This document shows positions 42,153 through 51,293 of a stretch of 64,000 nt of DNA, piece by piece. The notes under the pieces are model-generated. The model was not told where the DNA came from and searched no databases. It worked only from the letters and a program-made list of their open reading frames with translations. The position numbers and the translations under genes were made by a program. The stretch comes from Bacteroidota bacterium (GTDB lineage: Bacteria > Bacteroidota > Bacteroidia > Chitinophagales > Saprospiraceae), in assembly GCA_020160935.1 (NCBI GenBank), contig JAIUPL010000012.1:1-64000 (forward strand), given 5' to 3'. How positions within the stretch are numbered: the first letter of the stretch is position 1; every line of letters begins with the position of its first letter.

Positions 42153-43621
42153 GATTGGAGGAAGTGGATGGTTTTATCGATGTCGACGCTGAGCACGCGG
42201 TCTTCGGCAAGGCGCGGAACATAATTACGGTATTCCGTGTATGCCCTTTCAATCAGATCGGAAGAACGCAGGGGCCGTCTGAAATCGAGGGCTTGCATGG
42301 CTACCATCCATTCGATGGCCAGCAGGCGTTCGAGGTTGAGTACCACGCGGCGCACTTTGGTAGCGGCATTGGCAGCCATGCTCACGTGGTCTTCCTGTCC
42401 GTTGCAGGATACGATGCTGTCGACCGAAGCCGGTGCACACAGTGTTTTATTCTGGCTGACGATGGCCGCTGCGGTGTATTGCGCGATCATCATGCCCGAA
42501 TGAAGTCCCGGGTTATCGGTGAGAAAAGCCGGCAAGTCGCGCTGCCCGCCGATCAACTGATACACCCTGCGTTCGGAAATACTGCCCAGTTCCGACAGTG
42601 CAATAGCCAGATAATCGAGCGGCAAAGCCAGCGGTTGTGCATGAAAATTGCCGCCGGAAACAATCAGATCGTCGTCCGGAAAAATGTTCGGATTATCTGT
42701 CACCGAGTTGATTTCAATGCCCACCATATGCTCCACATGTGCGATGGCATCGCGGCTGGCGCCATGCACCTGCGGTACGCAGCGGAAGGCGTAGGGATCT
42801 TGCACGCTTGTTTTTTCCATAGCGGCGATCTGGCTCCCTTCCAGCATTTTACGGAGTGCGGCGGCCGTATTCAACTGTCCTTTATGCGGGCGCACTTCGT
42901 GAATATGCGCGTCGAGCGGCGAAAGGCGGCAATTAAAAGCATCATAACCGATGGCTGCATTGAAATCGGCCAGATGAGCCAAACGGCGGCTTTCCAGCAG
43001 GCACCAAACGGCATACGACGCCGAAAACTGCGTACCATTGAGCAGCGCAAGGGCTTCTTTTGCCTGAAAACGCAGCGGTTCCCAGCCTTTTAGTTTCAGT
43101 ACCACATCCGATCGTTGGCGGCGGCCTTCATACCACACCTCTCCCAATCCGATGAGTGGCAGACTCAGGTGGGCCAGGGGCGCCAGGTCGCCGGAGGCGC
43201 CGAGCGAGCCCAGTTCGTAGATCACCGGGTAAATACCTTCGTTGTAAAAATCGATCAGGCGCTGCACCACTTCCACCCGTACAGCACTGTGGCCGTAGGC
43301 CAGGCTCTGTACTTTCAGCAGGAGCATGATACGCACCACTTCCGGCGGCGCCACATCACCCGTGCCCGAGGCATGGCTCACCACGAGGTTGTATTGCAAT
43401 TGCTCGATGTCTTCGTCTGAAATACGAATATTGCACAAGGATCCGAAACCGGTGTTTATGCCGTAAAACAATTCGTCCGATTCGGCAATTTTTCGGTCGA
43501 GGTATGCCCGGCAGGCCCGAATACGTTCGGTAGATTCGTCGGACAGTTGCAAGGGAACCTGGCGGGATAAAATTTCGCCTATTTTTTCAAGAGACAGGAG
43601 CGCAGGGCTGATCAGGTGCAC
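42140..43621 (-). CDS. hutH: Histidine ammonia-lyase
   Basis: HutH removes ammonia from L-histidine to give urocanate, the first step of histidine degradation. The protein (493 aa, typical) carries Ala142-Ser143-Gly144 in GASGDLAP, which cyclise into the MIO cofactor. It also has the GSNAP-equivalent context and downstream active-site stretches (FHAQPLALPLDYL, LSELGSISERR). The start is GTG 43621 (MHLISPALLSLEKIG). No other hut gene is adjacent. Related MIO enzymes act on tyrosine or phenylalanine; the active-site details needed to exclude that were not checked. Confidence 0.92.
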   Translation of the reverse strand: MHLISPALLSLEKIGEILSRQVPLQLSDESTERIRACRAYLDRKIAESDELFYGINTGFGSLCNIRISDEDIEQLQYNLVVSHASGTGDVAPPEVVRIMLLLKVQSLAYGHSAVRVEVVQRLIDFYNEGIYPVIYELGSLGASGDLAPLAHLSLPLIGLGEVWYEGRRQRSDVVLKLKGWEPLRFQAKEALALLNGTQFSASYAVWCLLESRRLAHLADFNAAIGYDAFNCRLSPLDAHIHEVRPHKGQLNTAAALRKMLEGSQIAAMEKTSVQDPYAFRCVPQVHGASRDAIAHVEHMVGIEINSVTDNPNIFPDDDLIVSGGNFHAQPLALPLDYLAIALSELGSISERRVYQLIGGQRDLPAFLTDNPGLHSGMMIAQYTAAAIVSQNKTLCAPASVDSIVSCNGQEDHVSMAANAATKVRRVVLNLERLLAIEWMVAMQALDFRRPLRSSDLIERAYTEYRNYVPRLAEDRVLSVDIDKTIHFLQSSHF

Positions 43622-43897
43622 GGTCAGGTAAAGTTTGGTTAGGCTGTTAATTTGGGCCGCGAAGGTACGCTTTCCACCCGTAATCTGTTACCCCGCTCAT
43701 GTCAGCAAGGCTAAGCGGTGCATTGCCAGCCCGTTAAAATTGATTTAAGACAGGTTAAACCGTGGTTAATGTATTTTGAGGAAAATGCACACTTCCAATT
43801 TTAAAAAATTGATAATCAACAAATTAAAAACCAAACCTCAAAATAGTTCTTCCTTTGCATGCAACTTCGCGCACCGAACTTACGTCAGAAGTCGGCG

Positions 43898-43923
43898 TTG
43901 AACTTCTGAAACTCCTACTTTTG
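43898..43923 (+). promoter_or_regulatory. Candidate promoter of the first ompH
   Basis: TACTTTTG at 43916-43923 fits TAnnTTTG; a TTG at 43898-43900 precedes it with a 15-bp spacer, shorter than usual. It lies in the 373-bp gap between hutH and ompH, which otherwise shows only AT-rich sequence and no other signal. Confidence 0.4.
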
Positions 43924-43994
43924 ACCCATCTAGAGCCGTTTGCAGGAGTTTATTCCAACGCAATCAACCTTTACACAAATCAATTTACAAAGCC

Positions 43995-44510
43995 ATGATT
44001 AAAAAAATCGTTTCAACCACCTTGTTCGCCTTCGTGTTGTCGACCTTCGCTTTCGCACAACGCATTGCTTTCGTGGATGTTACGGCCATTCTGGAAAGCC
44101 TCCCGGAATACCAGAAAGCACAGGAACAACTTGACAAAATCGCTACGCAATGGCGCCAGGAAATTGCCCAGGAGCAAGACCAGGTAAAAGGCATGTACAG
44201 CAAATACCAGGCTGAACAGGTGCTGCTCAGCGAGGATATGAAAAAACAGCGCGAAGACGAAATCATGAACAAAGAGAAAAGTGTACGCGAAAACCAGCGC
44301 ACCAAATTCGGCCCGGAAGGCGCTTTGTTCAAAAAACGCGAAGAATTGATCAAACCTATTCAGGATAAGGTGTATGCTGCTATCCAGAAATTTGCCGAAG
44401 ACAAAGGGTTTGAATTTATCTTCGAAAAAGGCAGCGCTTCGGGTATGTTGTATGCCGACAAACGCAACGACAAAACTGAAGATGTGAAGACTATGCTGAA
44501 AAAAGGCTGA
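43995..44510 (+). CDS. OmpH/Skp-family periplasmic chaperone (1)
   Basis: The product has 171 residues: a signal peptide (about 1-21), then a coiled-coil protein (about 40-115; EYQKAQEQLDKIATQWRQEI, DEIMNKEKSV) and a C-terminal beta part (GFEFIFEKGSASGMLYAD). Skp/OmpH holds unfolded outer-membrane proteins in the periplasm. Tandem OmpH copies are usual in Bacteroidota, next to BamA. BamA is not in the window. A repeat (44517-44657) separates it from the second copy. Confidence 0.88.
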   Translation: MIKKIVSTTLFAFVLSTFAFAQRIAFVDVTAILESLPEYQKAQEQLDKIATQWRQEIAQEQDQVKGMYSKYQAEQVLLSEDMKKQREDEIMNKEKSVRENQRTKFGPEGALFKKREELIKPIQDKVYAAIQKFAEDKGFEFIFEKGSASGMLYADKRNDKTEDVKTMLKKG

Positions 44511-44516
44511 TTTCAA

Positions 44517-44657
44517 GAGGCAAGGGGCAAAAGGCAAGGGGCAAGGGGCAAGAGGCAAAATCCCACTCCATATCCTTTGCCCTTTGCCCCTCGCCTTTTG
44601 CATCTTGCCCCTTGCATCTTGCCCCTTGCATCTTGCCCCTTGCATCTTGCCTCTTGA
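44517..44657. repeat. Imperfect inverted repeat of GGGGCAA heptads
   Basis: A left arm of GGGGCAA/GAGGCAA words faces a right arm built from 14-bp CTTGCATCTTGCCC words. The tip is GGCAAA, a 16-nt loop (ATCCCACTCCATATCC), then TTTGCC. Arms are of unequal length. It starts about 7 bp after the first ompH stop. Confidence 0.85.
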
Positions 44658-44660
44658 ATT

Positions 44661-44690
44661 TTGCCACTTGCTTATTAGCACATACCTTTG
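44661..44690 (+). promoter_or_regulatory. Promoter of the second ompH
   Basis: TTG at 44661-44663 and TACCTTTG at 44683-44690, spaced 19 bp, are a close match to the Bacteroidota -33/-7 pattern. It lies directly behind the repeat and 24 bp before the start at 44714. Confidence 0.6.
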
Positions 44691-44713
44691 CCCGACATTT
44701 CACTAAATTCACT

Positions 44714-45223
44714 ATGAAAAAAACAATTCTGCTGACCATCGCCCTGGCATTTGCTACGGCTAGCGGTTTCGCACAAAAATTTGGTTACTGCAACACCACT
44801 CAAATTCTTTCCCTTATTCCTGAAGTAAAAGCCGCCGACAGCGATCTGAAGGCTTTTCAGACCCAACTCAACAAACGCGGACAGGATATGGTAAAAGCAC
44901 TGCAAGACAAGGCTACCGAATTGCAGCGCAAAAAAGAACAGGGTACCATTTCACCCAATGACTATCAAACGCAGGAAGCCAAATTGAAGGAGGATCAAGA
45001 CAAGATTGCCAAATACGAGCAGGAAGTAAACACCCAACTGGCACAAAAACGCGAAGAACTATACAAACCGATCTTCGAGCGTTTCAACAAAGCCATGAAC
45101 GATGTGGCCAAGGAAAACGGCTTTTCGCTCGTTTTTGATACCAATGCGCAAGTGATGCTATACGCCGACGAATCGCTGGACTTGACGAAGCAGGTGAAAG
45201 CGAAATTGGGAATAACCAACTAA
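44714..45223 (+). CDS. OmpH/Skp-family periplasmic chaperone (2)
   Basis: The product has 169 residues from ATG 44714 (MKKTILLTIALAFATASGFAQ signal). It has the same plan as the preceding gene: coiled coil at about 35-125 (DLKAFQTQLNKRGQDMVKAL, LKEDQDKIAKYEQEVNTQL), and the end GFSLVFDTNAQVMLYADES. It acts on outer-membrane protein precursors in the periplasm. Its own promoter lies just upstream, so the two copies can be expressed independently. Confidence 0.88.
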   Translation: MKKTILLTIALAFATASGFAQKFGYCNTTQILSLIPEVKAADSDLKAFQTQLNKRGQDMVKALQDKATELQRKKEQGTISPNDYQTQEAKLKEDQDKIAKYEQEVNTQLAQKREELYKPIFERFNKAMNDVAKENGFSLVFDTNAQVMLYADESLDLTKQVKAKLGITN

Positions 45224-45350
45224 GTCGTAAGTCCTGAGTCCTGAGTCCTGAGTCCGTAGAGAACACCTTATTACGTATGGCGTTTATGAATAGAAGGCCA
45301 TGAGTAACAAGGTGTATTCTACAGACTTAGGACTCAGGACTAACGACTTA
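45222..45350. repeat. Inverted repeat with GGC-N15-GCC tip (E)
   Basis: The arms pair around the 15-nt loop GTTTATGAATAGAAG (45282-45296); GGC is at 45279-45281 and GCC at 45297-45299. Outer words are GAGTCCT. The inner segment CCGTAGAGAACACCTT resembles the element at 27557. The left arm has one additional heptad, and several mismatches occur. It touches the stop of the second ompH and that of the convergent S9 peptidase gene. Confidence 0.88.
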
Positions 45351-47366
45351 GAACTTCAAATACTTCTCCAGCCACCCAAAAAACTCCCTTTGCCAGAGCA
45401 AACTATTCTGCGGTTTGCTCATCCAGTGGCCTTCATCCGGAAACGACAGAAAACGCGACGGAATACCGCGCAATTGAGCAGCCTGAAAGGCTTGCATGCC
45501 TTCGCTGAAAGGCACCCGGAAATCCAGTTCGTTGTGAATCACCAGAATAGGCGTATCCCAGTTCTGCACATAGCGGTGCGGACTGTCGGTCTGGTACATT
45601 TTCGGGACGGGCGTTTGCCAGTAAGCCCCTTCAAAGTCGTAGTGCGGAAACCACACTTCCTCCGTGGTGCCGTAAAAACTCTCCAGGTTGAACAAGCCGC
45701 AGTGTGAAATAAATGCCTTGAAACGTTTTTGGTGATTGCCTGCCAGCCAGTACACGGCATATCCGCCGAAACTCGCGCCCACTGCTCCAATCCGGCCGGC
45801 ATCTACAAAAGGCTCTTTGGCAATAGCATCGGTGGCACTGAGGTAGTCTTTCATGGCATCGCCCCATTTGCCGGTGATAGCATCGTTCCAGGCCTGCCCG
45901 GAACCCGGCATACCGCGCCGGCAGGGCGCCACCACTACATATCCTTGAGCCGCCATGAGCGATAGGTTCCAGCGATAGGAAAAAAACTGGCTGAGGGCCG
46001 ACTGCGGTCCACCCTGGCAATAGATAATGGCCGGATATTTTTTGTTCGGGTCAAAATCGGGCGGCAGCACCATCCAAACATTCATGTCCTTGCCGTCGAA
46101 GGTTTTTACCGTGCGACGCTCCACCTTGCTTTTTGTGATATTTTTCCAGGGATTATCCGTTACGAACGACAACTGACGCATAGCGCCGTTCACGGGGCTT
46201 ACGGCATATACTTCCGCCGGCGCCGTCATGGAAATCCGCGTTGCAATCAATTCATTTCCAGCCAGTTTGAAATTGGTAATATCATGGATACCGTCGGTGA
46301 TGCGCCGTATTTTTTTATCCTGCAAGCGGTATTCATAAATCTGGTAGGTGAAATTTTCAGAACTGAGGAAATAAATCACCTTGCCATCGGCCGACCATAC
46401 CGGGTGGTTCATTTCATAGGCCCATCCGGCGGAGAGTTCTTCGGTTTGTTGGGTTTCCAGGTTGAGCATCATCAGGCGCGGGCGGTCGGCCTCGTAGCCG
46501 GGCCGGGCCATGCTGTTCCAGAGCAGGAATTTTCCGTCGGGCGAAAAAACCGGGTCGCGGTCGTATCCCGGGTTCAGTTGGGTAAAATTGAGGGTTTTAC
46601 CCGAAGCGATTTCATAGGCATACAGGTCGCTGTTGGTACTTTGGGCTTCCTGTGTTCCGTTGAGTTTGCGGCAGGTGTAAATGATCCATTTGCCGTTGGG
46701 GCTCCAGGTAATTTGTTCCATGCCCCCGTCGGGTGTCAGCGGGCTGTCGAAACGCTCGTTGCCCTGAATATTGATGGGCGCGCCGGAAAATTTGCCATTG
46801 TTGTAACCCACATAAAAAACATTGCTGTACGCGTAGTCGTGCCACGATTTCCAGTGCCGGTATAAAAGTCCATCTGTGATGCGGCCACTTGCCTTGGGCA
46901 AATCCGGGTAGCGATCTGCCGTATTTTGATCCAGTTTTACATCCTGGGCAAAAAGAATGGATTTTCCATCCGGCGCATAGTGAAATCCATTGATTTCCAG
47001 GTCGCTCACAGCAGCGATCATGGAAGGGCCTTCCACATTCACTTCATGCAGTTTGCCGTCGCGCAGAAAGCCTATTTTTTTTCCGTCGGGCCGGAATTCG
47101 GCATCCGTACTGGTTTCATCCGGGTCGGTCAGGGCACGCGTGACGCCGGTTTTTATTTCCAGCAGGTACAACACTCGGCTGCCTTTATTGGTGGCTACAT
47201 CATAACGTTGTACGCCATACAGGGCATATTTCCCATCGGGAGAAACATCTTCCAACCCTACCCTTCCGATGGTCCAGAGCAGTTCCGGTGTGAGTTTCTG
47301 TTGAGCGGTGGTCGGGAAGGCATCTGACAGCATAAAGAAGAGGGATAAAAAAAGTAGTCGATACAT
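45348..47366 (-). CDS. S9-family serine peptidase (dipeptidyl peptidase type)
   Basis: The product has 672 residues from ATG 47366, giving a Sec signal peptide (MYRLLFLSLFFMLSDAFPTTAQ). The N-terminal ~380 residues form a beta-propeller (repeated YSPDGK/WSPNGKW motifs). The C-terminal alpha/beta hydrolase has the nucleophile Ser in GASFGGY, the Asp in VIHNELDFRV and the His in FPDEGHW. It cleaves peptides in the periplasm or at the surface, releasing dipeptides or unblocked oligopeptides. The next gene in the other direction is a divergent aquaporin. Confidence 0.9.
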   Translation of the reverse strand: MYRLLFLSLFFMLSDAFPTTAQQKLTPELLWTIGRVGLEDVSPDGKYALYGVQRYDVATNKGSRVLYLLEIKTGVTRALTDPDETSTDAEFRPDGKKIGFLRDGKLHEVNVEGPSMIAAVSDLEINGFHYAPDGKSILFAQDVKLDQNTADRYPDLPKASGRITDGLLYRHWKSWHDYAYSNVFYVGYNNGKFSGAPINIQGNERFDSPLTPDGGMEQITWSPNGKWIIYTCRKLNGTQEAQSTNSDLYAYEIASGKTLNFTQLNPGYDRDPVFSPDGKFLLWNSMARPGYEADRPRLMMLNLETQQTEELSAGWAYEMNHPVWSADGKVIYFLSSENFTYQIYEYRLQDKKIRRITDGIHDITNFKLAGNELIATRISMTAPAEVYAVSPVNGAMRQLSFVTDNPWKNITKSKVERRTVKTFDGKDMNVWMVLPPDFDPNKKYPAIIYCQGGPQSALSQFFSYRWNLSLMAAQGYVVVAPCRRGMPGSGQAWNDAITGKWGDAMKDYLSATDAIAKEPFVDAGRIGAVGASFGGYAVYWLAGNHQKRFKAFISHCGLFNLESFYGTTEEVWFPHYDFEGAYWQTPVPKMYQTDSPHRYVQNWDTPILVIHNELDFRVPFSEGMQAFQAAQLRGIPSRFLSFPDEGHWMSKPQNSLLWQREFFGWLEKYLKF

Positions 47367-47443
47367 GGTGTTGTATTTATGGTGTTGAATGTGGATTTCC
47401 ATTTACATTCGTCCGGCAAAAATGCACCTAATTTTTATCGCTC

Positions 47444-48091
47444 ATGCATAAATATCTGACGGAACTCTTCGGCGTATTTTTTCTGGCTCTGATTTCCATT
47501 CTGACGACCACCGGCAATTACACGGCCCTGGCGCCTGTGGCCGTGGGTGCAGCGCTGACTGCCTTGACGGGCATTGCGCGCGACATTTCCGGCGCTCATT
47601 TCAATCCCGTAGTGTCTATTGCGGCTTTCATCAGGGGAAAAATTGACCGCATCGACATCCTGTATTATGTCATTGCGCAGGTATTGGGCGGTATTCTGGC
47701 CGGCACAGTAGCCGTTTTTCTGATGGAAAGCAGCCTGAGTTCCATTCCCGAAATTGAGCCTCGTCAAAATGCAGGCCTGCCTGCAACGGTGGCAGAGTTT
47801 CTCGGCGCTTTTGCGTGGACAATGGTCGCGCTCAGCGCTTTGGTAAAATCGGATAAGAGTCCGAGAGGCGGTTTTTTACTTGGCCTGACCGTGCTGGCAC
47901 TGGGAGTTGCCTTTCGCGATATCAGCGGTGCGGTGTTCAATCCCGCGCTGGCAGTCTCGTGGATGATTTCGGGCATGGCCTTCTGGGCCGACCTGCCGGT
48001 GTACATTATCGGGCCTTTGCTGGGGGCTGCGGCTGCGGCGTCCGTATTTTATCTGATAGAAAAGATTCCAACTGACGAGTTCAATATTTGA
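47444..48091 (+). CDS. Aquaporin-family channel (MIP), NPV/NPA
   Basis: The product is a 215-residue six-helix channel. The two half-helix motifs are HFNPVVSI (Asn54-Pro55-Val56) and VFNPALAV (Asn166-Pro167-Ala168). The first is NPV instead of NPA, which changes the pore signature; selectivity for water, glycerol or a small solute cannot be told from sequence alone. It overlaps the convergent exonuclease gene by 11 bp at the stop end. Start ATG 47444 (MHKYLTELFGVFF). Confidence 0.9.
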   Translation: MHKYLTELFGVFFLALISILTTTGNYTALAPVAVGAALTALTGIARDISGAHFNPVVSIAAFIRGKIDRIDILYYVIAQVLGGILAGTVAVFLMESSLSSIPEIEPRQNAGLPATVAEFLGAFAWTMVALSALVKSDKSPRGGFLLGLTVLALGVAFRDISGAVFNPALAVSWMISGMAFWADLPVYIIGPLLGAAAAASVFYLIEKIPTDEFNI

Positions 48092-49463
48092 TCACGCGAA
48101 GGCCTTTTTTGGATTCCTGAAATACGCGGATAATGCGTGCGGCATCGGGGTCGTAGGTAGCGGGTGGCGTGAGCGTTTCCAACAAATCTTCCACGCTGTT
48201 GAACCCTGCATCCTGCTCGATGTATCCGAAGCCGATGAAATACCCGTCGCGCACGCCAATCACGGCTTTTTCTGTTTCGCTGCGTCCCTGGTCGATCAGG
48301 AAATAACTGCCTGAAAGGCGCTTGTTCAGCATTTGCAGGGCCATTTCTACCCGTTCGTTGTACGACTCGGGCGTTTCTTCTCCAATACAGGCGCCCTTGC
48401 ATTTTTTGATGGAATAGTGAAAACAGGCATGTGAGGAGGCGTCCAGATTGCTGAGTCTGTAGCACAGTTCGAACTGCCGTACCACGCTTTGCAGGTGCAT
48501 CCGCGCGCTGTCGATCTTGGGGTAATCGGACACCAGTTCCAGTTGTCGGACATTTTTGCCAGTTCGTTTTCCCACCGCAAAACAACGATACCCGTTCTGG
48601 TCGGTGTAGGTGTAAATACCGCCTGAAAAGTTGCGGATGCGTTGCGCCCGATTCACGGGTGGTAAAAGGCGTTTTATTTCGGCGCTCTCGTGCAGCAAGG
48701 CCACGAGTTCGCTACCAGTCACTTCATAACTGATGTCGGCCACGCCATTGCGCAGTTTTTCACCTTTGGGGGTAAAATCGGCGAAGTGTTCGAAGAGGCG
48801 TTTGCGGATGTTCAGGCTTTTACCGACATAAATGACATTACCTTTTTCGTCGTGCAGGTAATACACACCACAGCGCTCGGGCACTAAATGCAGGCGTTCG
48901 AGTGTGATATTTTTCGGAAGTTTGGTTTCCTTTATGCCGTGATCTATGAATTGGCGCAGGGCATCTCCCTGTTGAGCAGCCAGGATGCGTTCGAACAAGG
49001 CCACGGTAGCCAGCGTATCGTCGAGTGCGCGGTGGCTGCGTTCGGCCTGAATGCCGAAATGGCGTTTAAGATTGCTCAGGCTGTAACTGGGCAAGCCGGG
49101 AAACACCTTGCGCGCCATTCGTACCGTACACAGTTGTTTGCGGGTGTAGGGAAATCCCAGCCGGGCAAATTCTTCCCGCAAAAAACTGTAATCAAACGAT
49201 ACATTGTGGGCCACAAAAATGGCGCCTTCGGTCATCTGAACGATCTGTTTGGCTACTTCGAAAAAACGTGGGGCTTGTGCCACCATCTCGTCGGAAATAC
49301 CGGTCAGTTGGGTGATGCTCCAGGGGATGCTTCGTTCCGGGTTGAGCAGGGTGGAAAAAGTATCGACGACCTTTTGCCCGTCGTGCAAGACGATGGCAAT
49401 TTCGGTGATGCGTTCGTACCGGGCTTGACCTCCGGTGGTTTCTACGTCTACAATGGCATACAC
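48081..49463 (-). CDS. DnaQ-like exonuclease fused to a UvrC-type GIY-YIG nuclease domain
   Basis: The product has 460 residues, starting at GTG 49463 (VYAIVDVETTGG). The 3'-5' exonuclease domain spans about 1-165, with Asp6 and Glu8 (DVET), HNVSFDYSFL and HRALDDTLAT as metal ligands. A GIY-YIG domain (about 195-275; GVYYLHDEKGNVIYVGKS) follows, then a UvrC-like C-terminal region. This architecture occurs in several Bacteroidota and is thought to act in DNA repair, combining strand incision with end trimming. The stop overlaps the aquaporin end. Confidence 0.9.
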   Translation of the reverse strand: MYAIVDVETTGGQARYERITEIAIVLHDGQKVVDTFSTLLNPERSIPWSITQLTGISDEMVAQAPRFFEVAKQIVQMTEGAIFVAHNVSFDYSFLREEFARLGFPYTRKQLCTVRMARKVFPGLPSYSLSNLKRHFGIQAERSHRALDDTLATVALFERILAAQQGDALRQFIDHGIKETKLPKNITLERLHLVPERCGVYYLHDEKGNVIYVGKSLNIRKRLFEHFADFTPKGEKLRNGVADISYEVTGSELVALLHESAEIKRLLPPVNRAQRIRNFSGGIYTYTDQNGYRCFAVGKRTGKNVRQLELVSDYPKIDSARMHLQSVVRQFELCYRLSNLDASSHACFHYSIKKCKGACIGEETPESYNERVEMALQMLNKRLSGSYFLIDQGRSETEKAVIGVRDGYFIGFGYIEQDAGFNSVEDLLETLTPPATYDPDAARIIRVFQESKKGLRVIKY

Positions 49464-49495
49464 GGCTCGATCAAGTTTAAAGTGGAATCCGCGTC

Positions 49496-50761
49496 GTGTC
49501 AGGCGCTGATCAGGGCAGCAAAAATAAAGCAGTAAACACGAATTGTTTGAAAAAGTCGATTTTGAATTTTTTTTATTTGAAATTTTTTCTCACCATGCCC
49601 GCCTGGCTGTGGTGTACTGCTGTCTTTACACAAGCACAAATCAATGACAATCAACGTGTTGTAGTGGGCGCAGAACAAACCCAGGCGCTGTTACATCTGA
49701 TTTGCGACAAACAGACTGCGCTGGTGGTCAATCACTCTTCGTTCGTTGGAAAAACGCATCTGGTGGACACGTTGTACGATCTGGGCTGTTGCATCGACCG
49801 CATTTTGGCGCCGGAACACGGGTTTAGGGGCAGTGAAGACGCTGGTGTCACCGTGCGCGACGATGTGGATGCCCGTACCGGCATTCCCATTGTTTCATTG
49901 TATGGAAAAAAGAAAAAACCAGCCTGCGAAGACCTGGAAGGGATCGATGTGGTGGTGTTTGATATTCAGGATGTAGGCGCTCGTTTCTACACGTATATCA
50001 GTACCCTGTTTTACATCCTGGAAGCATGCGCCGAACAAGGCAAACAGGTGATCATACTCGATCGGCCCAATCCGAACGGGCATTATGTAGACGGTCCGGT
50101 GCTCGACATGCGCTATGCTTCGTTTGTGGGAATTGCTCCTATTCCGGTGGTGCATGGATGCACGGTGGGGGAACTGGCGCGGCTGTTTGCCGGGGAATAC
50201 TGGATCGGATCGGCACAACGAATTGATTTACAGGTCATTCCATGCCTGAATTACACCCACCACACACCGTATGATTTGCCTGTAAAAACCTCGCCCAATC
50301 TACCCAATACACGCGCAGCGTTGCTGTATCCTTCCTTGTGTTTTTTTGAAGGCACGGAGGTGAGTATCGGGCGCGGAACGCCTGCGCCATTTCAGATGGT
50401 CGGGCATCCGGACTACACGGAAGGGAGTTACTCATTTATTCCTACAGCAGGATATGCTGCCAGGAATCCGCCGCAGGAAGGGAAAACGTGCTGGGGCATG
50501 GATTTGAGGCATATTCCAATGGATAGTTTGCGCCGGGATACTGCACTGAATTTGAAATATTTGTTCGAGTTTTTTGATTGCCTGCCCGATCGGGAGTCGT
50601 TTTTCCTCAAGAATCATTTTTTTGATTTGCTGGCAGGCAACAGTTCCTGGCGCGAACAAATGATGGCCGGAAAAACGGAAGCGGACATTCGTGCAGGCTG
50701 GCAATACGACCTCTCTCTTTTTAAAGCCATTCGCAAAAAATACCTCCTTTACCCCGAATAA
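49496..50761 (+). CDS. namZ: Exo-beta-N-acetylmuramidase, NamZ-like (DUF1343)
   Basis: The product has up to 421 residues from GTG 49496. TTG 49547 (LKKSILNFFYLKFFL) or ATG 49595 could be the real start and would give a cleaner signal peptide ending FTQAQ. Family motifs are complete: APEHGFRG, DVDARTGIPIVSLYG, KKPACEDLEGIDVVVFDIQDVGARFYTY and DRPNPNGHYVDGPVLD. NamZ removes MurNAc from peptidoglycan ends during cell-wall recycling in the periplasm. The divergent exonuclease gene starts 33 bp upstream of the GTG. The gene ends directly at a heptad repeat. Confidence 0.88.
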   Translation: MSGADQGSKNKAVNTNCLKKSILNFFYLKFFLTMPAWLWCTAVFTQAQINDNQRVVVGAEQTQALLHLICDKQTALVVNHSSFVGKTHLVDTLYDLGCCIDRILAPEHGFRGSEDAGVTVRDDVDARTGIPIVSLYGKKKKPACEDLEGIDVVVFDIQDVGARFYTYISTLFYILEACAEQGKQVIILDRPNPNGHYVDGPVLDMRYASFVGIAPIPVVHGCTVGELARLFAGEYWIGSAQRIDLQVIPCLNYTHHTPYDLPVKTSPNLPNTRAALLYPSLCFFEGTEVSIGRGTPAPFQMVGHPDYTEGSYSFIPTAGYAARNPPQEGKTCWGMDLRHIPMDSLRRDTALNLKYLFEFFDCLPDRESFFLKNHFFDLLAGNSSWREQMMAGKTEADIRAGWQYDLSLFKAIRKKYLLYPE

Positions 50762-51167
50762 TCCACCTCTCACATCTCACCTCTCACCTCTCACCTCTAT
50801 CAAATCGACTCTCCACATCGGCCGCCTCGGCGAATCCATTGCCGCAGAATACCTGCAACAAAAAGGGTATCGCATTGCCGCGCTCAATTTCCGGGCCGGT
50901 CGTGGCGAGATCGATATTATTGCCTGGGCGCATGACCGACTACTGGTATTTGTAGAGGTAAAAACCCGCTCCGGAGAAGGCTTCGGTGGCCCTGAAGGCG
51001 CCGTCGACGCCAGAAAACAGGACTTGCTGGCCCGCACCGCCGGAATTTATATGGATCAAATTGACTACGACTGGGAAATTCGTTTCGATATTGTCGCCGT
51101 TTTAATGAAAAACGACCAGGTGCTGGAAATCCGGCATGTGGAAGATGCATTTTTTCCTGAGTTATGA
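50691..51167 (+). CDS. YraN-like nuclease-fold protein (UPF0102) with disrupted start
   Basis: The conserved part begins at about nt 50811 (GRLGESIAAEYLQQKGYRIAALNFR) and runs to FFPEL, about 119 residues, with the PD-(D/E)XK-like EIDIIAWAHD...FVEVKTR core. No ATG, GTG or TTG lies in frame between 50694 and the conserved domain. Only GTG 50691, inside namZ, could start it, and the first ~36 residues would then be namZ-overlap and repeat-encoded. The heptad array at 50764-50798 evidently replaced the native start. The stop at 51167 is also in a repeat. The family binds DNA; its exact role is unsettled. Confidence 0.8.
   Translation: MQAGNTTSLFLKPFAKNTSFTPNNPPLTSHLSPLTSIKSTLHIGRLGESIAAEYLQQKGYRIAALNFRAGRGEIDIIAWAHDRLLVFVEVKTRSGEGFGGPEGAVDARKQDLLARTAGIYMDQIDYDWEIRFDIVAVLMKNDQVLEIRHVEDAFFPEL
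50764..50798. repeat. Heptad array CACCTCT (single arm)
   Basis: Five copies of the reverse complement of the AGAGGTG word at 42101. It begins 3 bp after the namZ stop and extends to the beginning of the conserved yraN coding region, overwriting the place where its start codon should be. Confidence 0.85.
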
Positions 51168-51286
51168 GTTATGAGTTATGAGTTATACTCACATTGCTAT
51201 AGGCTTTTTCTTTAGAGGGGCCGAAAGCAATGTGAGTATAACTCATAACTCATAACTCATAACTTCCAACTCATAACTTCCAACTC
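51159..51286. repeat. Inverted repeat with GGC-N15-GCC tip (C)
   Basis: Left arm 51159-51204 faces a right arm from 51220. The 15-nt loop TTTTTCTTTAGAGGG lies at 51205-51219. Heptads are GAGTTAT (left) and ATAACTC (right), with two 9-bp AACTTCCAA insertions on the right. The inner stem is ACTCACATTGCT. The yraN stop (51165-51167) lies inside, and dapB starts 8 bp after it. Confidence 0.9.
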
Positions 51287-51293
51287 AAACAAT

